Of a stretch of DNA of 64,000 bases, positions 57,156-64,000 are shown one piece after another (position 1 is the first letter of the stretch; every line of letters starts with the position of its first letter). This DNA is from Capillidium heterosporum. Taxonomy: Eukaryota; Entomophthoromycota; Entomophthoromycetes; Entomophthorales; Capillidiaceae. The stretch covers positions 186,001-250,000 of the forward strand of contig WBMQ01000002.1 of NCBI GenBank assembly GCA_016630905.1, in the 5' to 3' direction. The notes beneath the pieces were generated by a model. The model searched no databases, was not told where the DNA came from, and saw only the letters and a program-made list of their open reading frames with translations. The translations under genes were made by a program, and so were the position numbers.

Positions 57156-58018
57156 ATGCGACTTTCCTTTACCATCCCAATACTCTTTCTCACCACGGTT
57201 ATCAGTCGATATCAAGGTATATACTAAAACCAAATCTCTAACTAACCGTCATCCCATATCCAATTCTAGATATCCAAAGTTCTCAGAAACTTTCAGCACA
57301 GTCGATAGAGCTCATAAACTTCTTCAATACTGCCTTCGACGACCAACCAGTCCAAGCTGACCTTACAAAAGATCCGTCAACAAATCGAACCAACAGTCCA
57401 TCTCAACTTAATGTCTCCTTTTCACTAAACGTAACTACAGCTACCCTTCCTGATGGATATACACCACTGGAGCGTATAATCCTAACTTCCAATGGAAACC
57501 TCCAGCGTATCCTAAGGTAAATTATTAGTTTTCAAAAATAACCAAGTATCTGCCATCTCTAGTGCCTACTACAACGCCCCTATAAAGGTGGACATCATAT
57601 CCAACATCAAAGTCGTCAATTTAGAAGCCAATTCCAAGTCTTTGCAAGATGTATATCTAAGGGAAATCAACTTACTTTACAATAACAAAGTAAATATTCT
57701 CTCTTAAATACAAAGGTGGTCTAACATCAATTTATAAAGGTTGTCTGCAACGCCAAAAGTAAAGTTGTAGTCACCGATCCCAAGTTTATGGAGCTAATTA
57801 ATAGAGGAATTGGCATTGGTCAGCTGTTCCAGTATTTTTAGTAGTTGGATTGAATACTTAATTAACTTTATTAAATTAGGTATACCCACATCCTGCCTGA
57901 GTTTCAATTACTGCATGTAAAGCGGAATGAGAGTGGTGGAGTACAAAGGAACTATACCTTGTCAACAAATGGAGTGCACTGTGAGATTTATGAAGTCTTT
58001 GATAGAAATGTCGTTTGA
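57156..58018 (+). CDS. Secreted protein with chorismate-lyase-like fold (tentative)
   Basis: Five exons: 57156-57216, 57270-57516, 57563-57689, 57740-57831, 57880-58018, giving 221 residues. Signal peptide at 1-17 (MRLSFTIPILFLTTVIS). The mature chain has PLERIILTSNGNLQRILSAY near 91, a strand pair with VYLREI and VVCNAKSKVVV, then GIGIGQLFQ near 169, LPEFQLL, and RNYTLSTNGVHCEIYEVFDR at the end. The order (NG-x-L-R-x-L, IGQLF, R-x-Y-x-L, E-x-F) resembles chorismate lyase/UTRA-like domains; that link is by pattern only. Three N-glycosylation sites (NRT, NVS, NVT) lie at 65-85. Enzyme activity is not shown, and its secretion would be unusual for a metabolic lyase. Confidence 0.6.
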
Positions 58019-58624
58019 TTTTATATCAAGATTGGTATAATTTTAAAAGCGATATAAGTTCTAAAATTATGTAATAGGCAGTGGTTGCTAGGATATCTAG
58101 ATGTATTGAAGCTGGAAGCCGAATTACCTTCATCTATATCATTAGCTCTTATACTGGTGATCTGTACACTAAGCTTTGCTACGATAAATGTATTAAAAGC
58201 TAATTATAAAGGCTAATCCAACTTGTAAATTTATACCTTCTTTGAAGGCTCTATTGCAAATCTTTAGTACTTACTTTTTATTTAGTTTGAAGAGTTTAGA
58301 TAATAGACTATCTAAAAGTTACTGAGCTTATTGAACCGTAGTGCCAATAACTACCTTGGTGAAGACCTATATATATTCATTAGCATTGGATTTCCAATTA
58401 GTATCCCTAAGACTACATCTAGAAAGCTATTTAAGCGTCTTGTAAATTTAAAGCAAGTAGCCAAGGACTTGTTGAAAAACCATTTGGATTGAAGCGATCA
58501 AAGGTATTATAAATGAAAAAGATAAAGCGTATAGTATCAGCTTCCTTCAACAAAATAAAAAAGTGGTAGTGCTTTTATATACGTTCAGATTCCTTAACAT
58601 GTAATAAAGTAGCTGGTAGCTAAG
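58019..58624. other. Convergent 3' region
   Basis: No gene seen; 3' UTRs of the flanking genes are likely. Confidence 0.5.
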
Positions 58625-59144
58625 TTAAACGATGAAGTTGCGAGGTTTAGGTAGGAGGGCTCGGTTAGCCGAAGATTCACCATGCTCGTCATCAGTCAAA
58701 GTATCCTCCTGCTTTGTCGTATCTTCTTCACCCCGTTCCATCTTCATAGCCTATTTATCAAAAAGAACAAAGAATGTTAGTTATTTTGTTTTACAAAAGT
58801 TAAATCAAAGCACAATAAAATAAAAACTATACCTCTCGAATCTTGGCCAAGTAGATCTTTAAAGCTTCCGAGTAGTTCTCAAAGCCTAAACTATGCATAG
58901 ACCATAAAATATCTTCCCCATTGATAGTCTTACGTTTCTCTTGTAAACAACGGTCACTAGCTTCACTCGTAATAAAGCTAATAAACTCTGAAGCACACTC
59001 TTGGATAATCTCTTTGGATTCTTTGGAAATTTTGGCATTGTCGGGTAAGGCACGTTTCATTATACGACCTACGTTGGCAATTGGCAGGAGGCGCTCCCCT
59101 TCCAGTTCGGAATTTTCGGCTTTGGCATTGATTCTTACACTCAT
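58625..59144 (-). CDS. HAP3: CCAAT-binding factor subunit NF-YB/Hap3
   Basis: Two exons: 59144-58833 and 58750-58625, giving 145 residues. It pairs with NF-YC and NF-YA to bind CCAAT boxes. The histone-fold domain (about 19-104) is typical: [20 protein letters not shown], then [47 protein letters not shown]. The tail is acidic, then ends [10 protein letters not shown]. The intron is 82 nt. The frame is open further up to an ATG at 59351, adding 69 Ser/Thr/Asn-rich residues; I prefer 59144 because Hap3 proteins have short N-termini, but either is possible. Confidence 0.9.
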
Positions 59145-59351
59145 GTTGGTAGTTGCTTTGATTTTAAAAGTTGAGTTGGTTTTGATTTGAGATGGCAAAG
59201 AATTCAGAGTTTTGGACCTTTTTGTCGTGGTAGGTGGAAACTGTAAAGGTGATGATTGGTTGGATTGGCTACTTACTTGGGCTATTGGATAAAACTGATT
59301 TGAGTTGAATGTAAATTTTGGAGTTGGATTCTTCCAAGACTTCAACTTCAA

Positions 59352-59984
59352 ACTCCTTTGGTAATGACGTGATAAACTTCTTATTTGGATGACTATATTT
59401 CCGGCTTTTGGGATACCTTGTTATATGTTTAGTTTTTACATTCTAAGATGGTTATGGACATCAAATCATAAAAGTTTAGCCTATATTACCGAGAGTGATG
59501 GGAACTATCGGTTCTTATTATTGATTTTTAGCTCAATAGCAGTAGAACAAAGAATACTCTTTTTAGGAAAACTATGTAAATTTTTTCAAACTATTCTTAC
59601 AAAAAGCTATATAGCTTTTCTGAACCGAGCTGTAAATATTAATTATTAAAATAATATTTTGATGGCTGCTGATTCCTTATAAACATACATATATATCTCA
59701 TACAGTATAGAATTTAGATATTTAAACTTTATTTAAAAACTATAATTATATATGCCCAACTTTTATAAAATAGCTTATCGACCTAGAAAGGAAAGATCTA
59801 CAGTTTACTAAACTTAATTCTAAATATTTCAATCAGGCTAAAATCAGACTTTACAACTATACACAGATAGATTCGATATCTGCTAGTACCAATTTAAGAT
59901 AAAAAGTGGGGCTAAATAGTAAGATATAGGGATGCATTTAATAATCAACATTAGCATTAAATAAAGGAGGTGCTTCCTTAGCTT
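59352..59984. other. Intergenic region HAP3-Zn2Cys6 gene
   Basis: AT-rich, with promoter side of HAP3 and the 3' end of the next gene. A + strand ORF (59389-59649) lacks ATG context, leader or domain. Confidence 0.5.
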
Positions 59985-61565
59985 CTACTTATTGGACAAC
60001 TCCATTTTACCATGTCTTGTAGCAGTTAAAAACTTGTGATCATAGATGAAGAAGTTGGCAAAGGGGGTATGAGAGAAACTACGATACAAGTCCATCCCAA
60101 CCTGCAAAAAGGGCGGTTCTTGAGGTAGCCGCGAGGCGAAACATATAGTCTGCGTCAATATGGATGATAAAAAGGGGTTGCAGAAGTAGGTAGGTATGCG
60201 GGCCAACGCTGCCACCAGCTTCTCACTGGACTTGTAGATCTCGTCACAGTATTTGCCGTACTGCTTATAGCTGTAGTAGTGCAAAGTGTTGGTGAAGAAT
60301 TGGAAGTAGTGGTGGTAGATAGAAAGTAGGTGGATGATGTCCTCCAATTCTTGGCCATTGGGGTGGGTGCTTTTGAGCTGTTGCATTTGAATGAGGAGCT
60401 CAAAGCTAGCTTTGAAGATGCGTTTGGAGCCTTTGTGCAATTCGTTGGCCAAGTCTTCGGTGTACGGGTTGCCAATGGTTTTATATTGGAGGCAGTTGAT
60501 CTCGTAGAGTCCATGGTTGATAAAGTTGATTACTAGGTGGAAAGTCAGCATGTAGTCCCCCTTCTCAATTACTTCGTTCTGGAAGAGAAGCATGTAGTTG
60601 TGGCTGGTGGTAAAGGGTACTGGGATCAAAAGTAAATTGCTATGGGCTATGAGGTGGACAAGGGAGTTGTAGGTGTAGATCTTCTCCAGCTGCATCTTGT
60701 CTTTGGAGAAGGATATGTTGTGCAGCCCCATCAGCTGCGCTATTTTAAGGGCTACCGTGTAGAGACGGCAGGCGATGTTGATGGTACGTTGCTCGTCCAA
60801 AAGGCAGTTGAGGGTGATGACCAACGCTTGGACGAAATCCAGACAGGGCATTATTTTACTAGGCGCCAGCTCCTTGAAAAGTTGATCCAAAAAGTGCGTG
60901 TAAATTTGGCTTACGTCGAACTCGTTCCTCAAATTTCGCAATCCGGCAGTTATTATGGCCAGCTTCAACACGCTGGCTCGCGGTCGGCTGAGGTAGGTCT
61001 CTTTGGTAAAGAAGTTTAGCCGTTTGTTTTGTACTTGGAAGAATAGGTCGGTTGCTCTTTCTAGTATGCAGCTTTCGACGAAGGTCTTTTTGCCGGTAAG
61101 CGGTGGCGTTATCTTCCTCCGCCCAATAAGTACGACTTCCGATATCACTTTTAGCATGAGTTGTAGGTCGGGATTGCTGGTCTCTAAACTTGGAAACTGG
61201 AACAGTACCATCACATTCATTAGTAGCGATTTGTTGGGAAGTAAGTGGAGCTTGCGCATAGTCTCAGTTCTCTGATAGTTCTTTATAGGTAGTGCTATCG
61301 GGGTAGCTTGTTTGGGTGGGGTGAGCAGCAAAACTCCTACTTGACCGTTGTAGCTCTTCAAGCGTCGCTTTCGCATCGAAACTCTTGTGTATTTGCAAAC
61401 CAAATTCAATCTCCTGCAACAACCGCATGTCGGTTCCCTATCGCATTTGAGGTGGCGTTGGAAACAAAAGTCACAGTTGTTGTCGCTGACTACCTTGGGT
61501 GGTTTGGTTTTGGTTATGGTCTTGGACTCGGTTATCCTGAACTTGAAGCTGGTAACGGACTGCAT
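59985..61565 (-). CDS. Zn2Cys6 fungal transcription factor
   Basis: A single exon of 526 residues. The binuclear zinc cluster lies at about 30-58: C-DF-C-FQRHLK-C-DREPT-C-GC-C-RRLNLV-C, spacing 2-6-5-2-6, which fits the family; basic residues after it (RMRKRRLKS-like) contact DNA. The middle region is helical and hydrophobic without a clear fungal TF domain, with repeated Leu-rich segments such as LKLAIITAGLRNLRNEFD and ALKIAQLMGLHNI, consistent with a regulatory domain. Targets are unknown. Intronless; its antisense ORFs are shadows. Confidence 0.85.
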   Translation of the reverse strand: MQSVTSFKFRITESKTITKTKPPKVVSDNNCDFCFQRHLKCDREPTCGCCRRLNLVCKYTRVSMRKRRLKSYNGQVGVLLLTPPKQATPIALPIKNYQRTETMRKLHLLPNKSLLMNVMVLFQFPSLETSNPDLQLMLKVISEVVLIGRRKITPPLTGKKTFVESCILERATDLFFQVQNKRLNFFTKETYLSRPRASVLKLAIITAGLRNLRNEFDVSQIYTHFLDQLFKELAPSKIMPCLDFVQALVITLNCLLDEQRTINIACRLYTVALKIAQLMGLHNISFSKDKMQLEKIYTYNSLVHLIAHSNLLLIPVPFTTSHNYMLLFQNEVIEKGDYMLTFHLVINFINHGLYEINCLQYKTIGNPYTEDLANELHKGSKRIFKASFELLIQMQQLKSTHPNGQELEDIIHLLSIYHHYFQFFTNTLHYYSYKQYGKYCDEIYKSSEKLVAALARIPTYFCNPFLSSILTQTICFASRLPQEPPFLQVGMDLYRSFSHTPFANFFIYDHKFLTATRHGKMELSNK

Positions 61566-64000
61566 CGCTTATTTTACCTTCAAAATGACAAAAGAACTCC
61601 TTTTGCCCTGGATTTGGAACTTGAACAATTCAAATTGAATGAAGGCAGATTGATTGGAAATTGTATGGGACCAGCTGACTTGGAGCTGCCCTTTTAAAGG
61701 TTTCGTTTTTACAGCTGCCAATAAGTTTCAGCAGCTGGACTAAAATAGATATCAAAGCGAGACAAATTGGCTTGCCTTCAAAAGATTGGTTTTGGAAATA
61801 AGCTCTTGGACCCACTTCACTTCCAGACTCTGATAACCTTGGTCATGGATGCCTAACCAAGGTTGAGACAAGGCTGAAGTTAATGCAGGAATAATTAGGT
61901 GCGCAAGCCAACTTATACTTTACTAAGCCAGTTCAACCCATCTACCAAATCGTTCCGAATTAGTAGGCTTACACTCATGATTAAGCTTGAAAAAGGAGCA
62001 TTTAATTCGGAATGAAGTACCCAGGGCTTATCAAATTTAGGTTTCTGTAGAACTCTATCGTTTGTATTTCCTTGAAGAATAAACCTACTTACCAAATAAG
62101 AAGCTTAATGTCAATTAGTGACTAATTTGGACTACCGTTATTCCACATCAGCCTGTAACTCCGCTCGTACTAAACTTTCCGTTAGTCAGCAGCGGATTAT
62201 GACAAAAGGAGTTTTCGTCAAAGTAACAACTTGTATGAGGTTCGCCATCACTTGAAAATGTTATTTAGCTAATTGGGATGGGCAGATCGTGACCTGGATT
62301 TGGATGTCATCTAATATACCTAGTTTTTTTATGAACATTAGGTATCTCTATTAATACCTACCGGAGGGCGGAGAACTTGTTAAATACATCTACACTCCAT
62401 TTTTTCATAGAAGACGCCTCTTCAATGCGATTGAATTCTAGGATATGTCATTTCAAAGTACATAAAAATAGAATTATTAAATCATTTTTGCAAGAGTCGC
62501 ACGTATACGAAAAAATCTAGCACTATAAACCTTTCAAGCAATTAGGCTATGTTCTTTAAAGAATTCTAAATGCAATATTTGGAAATGTGAGATAAATGTG
62601 TCGAACGCATGGTATAGGTCATATAGTAAAAATAGAAAATAGATGTATAATTAGAATGTCGTGTTGGTTATACATATGGATTGTCTATAGGAGGTAGTGA
62701 GGCAATCAACGATGGTATTCTAGTTGGAGTCCATTCCTCCAGGCCTCTAGAAATATTGAAGTGACTTGGAGTGATAGGTACCAACTAGAGTAGTCTACGT
62801 TTATGGTGAAAATTATATGGCAGCTAAATTTTAAAATCGTGATTTAGATATCATCTGTATGTTTTTATAATAAACCTTAGCGGATAAAGGATAATGGAGA
62901 GGTACTTGCATCAGCGATTAATGTTTCATAGATGAATGCCTACACATTATAATTCGTAATCCAAAATATCTATGCTGTTTTATCTCGGCACTTTACCTTT
63001 TTAAATTGAGAAATCCTTTGGTTGAAGGTACTTTCCAATATTTTGAAACATCCGATATCGGATAAATGATATGGAGTTGATATCCATACTTTGAATGAAG
63101 CTGAAATCCAGCACCTATATCAAGAATAATTGTTGTGTCAAATCGTACATCATATAGTATTTGAATTCCATGACCACATCAGTAGTCTGTTAAATTCCAT
63201 TAAAGCAAGGGACTATAGTTATAGGTGTTGAAAAGCCCCATCTACTAAGCTTCTTTTCAAGCTTAGGTTAGTAGCAAAATATACCTTTATATTTTGGAAC
63301 TTATAGTAAAACTCTGCCGATAGATAAGGATGGAACAGTGATTCTCGACATTGTATGAAGACAAATTCATTTAGAGTATTAGCATGTTTTAATATGGATC
63401 ATTTAAAATGTTGTGCCCATACATAGGAACAGAAGACCACTGTATAGGGAGCGTATCACTTTGTATCTGATTTTTAACATGATGGTTCGAAATGGTTTCA
63501 GTTGTAGTATTGATGTAACTCTTTCCATAGGAAAGGGTACCTTCTACGATAGAAATCTAGTAATGTGACGCCCCAGAGGAAATGTATAGGAAGCTTATTT
63601 CAACTATTCAAGATCTACCCTCAATATAACTTGATGTATCATTATATCAAGCCTAGACATATGTTCCAATTCAACACACATTTAAAATGGCTCAAAATTC
63701 TTTAAATAGAATATATGTTTATTTATAAGATCGAAAGATGCAGTCATACTAACACAGTCGCCGACCTTCTCTTTAAATGGTCTATACCTATAATTTTAAA
63801 TTATATAAGAGCCATTTCAAGCAAACTAAATTGAATTCTAGCTACGTTTTCATATCCACCTAATCAAAAATTCTAGATTTTATATCAATTTACTTAATTT
63901 CGAAATTAATTCCGATATCTTCAAAAACTAAGTTTTGTAATTTGATGCCTTTCCATAAACGATATTCAAGTATTGCACCATTATTATATCAAAAAACTTT
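61566..64000. other. AT-rich region without recognised gene
   Basis: 2.4 kb to the end of the window. The first 150 bases are the promoter side of the Zn2Cys6 gene. The ORF 61913-62095 (-) begins at a TTG overlapping a GT splice-like site and has no domain. No copy of the cysteine family, RNA gene or repeat array was found. Confidence 0.45.

Noticed and set aside
60642-61697. Long + strand ORFs over the Zn2Cys6 gene
   Set aside because: Shadows of the minus-strand coding frame, which has the zinc cluster.
1-64000. CRISPR array, insertion sequence or retroelement
   Set aside because: No regularly spaced short repeats, terminal inverted repeats with transposase, or reverse transcriptase motifs were seen.

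Overview
The window is nuclear DNA of a fungus, probably an early-diverging (zygomycete-grade) lineage. Protein genes carry many short GT-AG introns (mostly 35-60 nt) and intergenic DNA is AT-rich. The gene set is fungal: BET/Bdf1, Sed5, Rgp1, EB1, a Hap3-type NF-YB, a Zn2Cys6 regulator and a Vip1-type RRM protein. Three genes point away from Ascomycota and Basidiomycota: a full O-GlcNAc transferase, a TFG-like PB1 protein and an NIS (IucA/IucC) siderophore synthetase. The NIS enzyme recalls the rhizoferrin synthetase of Mucorales, and rhizoferrin is also reported from Entomophthorales. The lineage is inference; no marker here fixes the species.

Layout. (1) 1-16.1 kb: a gene-poor tandem array of one small secreted six-cysteine family resembling chitin-binding CBM19 modules, all on the + strand. 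I recognise 14 copies: two intact (1718, 5880), three broken by one frameshift (8826, 9752, 12682) and nine more decayed, many still holding the spacing C-x6-C-x10-C-x9-C-x5-C-x8-C. (2) 16.4-36 kb: housekeeping genes: Vip1-like RRM protein (-), O-GlcNAc transferase (+, intronless, 1632 aa) with a decayed TPR-like remnant beside it on the other strand, Bdf1/BET (-, 14 exons), RPL15 (+), RGP1 (-) and a SET/NAP chaperone (-). (3) 37-41 kb: two related small secreted proteins (-), an uncharacterised membrane protein (+) and tRNA-Arg(UCG). (4) 41-50 kb: TFG-like protein (-), PAP2 lipid phosphatase (-), NIS siderophore synthetase (+, one frameshift, GATA-type iron-regulator sites upstream) and syntaxin SED5 (-). 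(5) 51-62 kb: EB1 (+), RNF10-like RING E3 (+), a secreted chorismate-lyase-like protein (+), NF-YB/Hap3 (-) and a Zn2Cys6 factor (-). 61.6-64 kb shows no gene.

Themes. RGP1, SED5 and TFG all act in early secretory traffic, but nothing in the sequence suggests co-regulation. The accessory content (chitin-binding-like array, paired small secreted proteins, siderophore synthetase, secreted lyase-like protein) fits a fungus interacting with chitinous hosts or iron-poor surroundings. The most notable features are the array caught in birth-and-death, and the siderophore synthetase with three ATCAGATA(A/G) sites in its promoter. Spliced models were built by hand; every exon set reported for the multi-exon genes sums to a whole number of codons.
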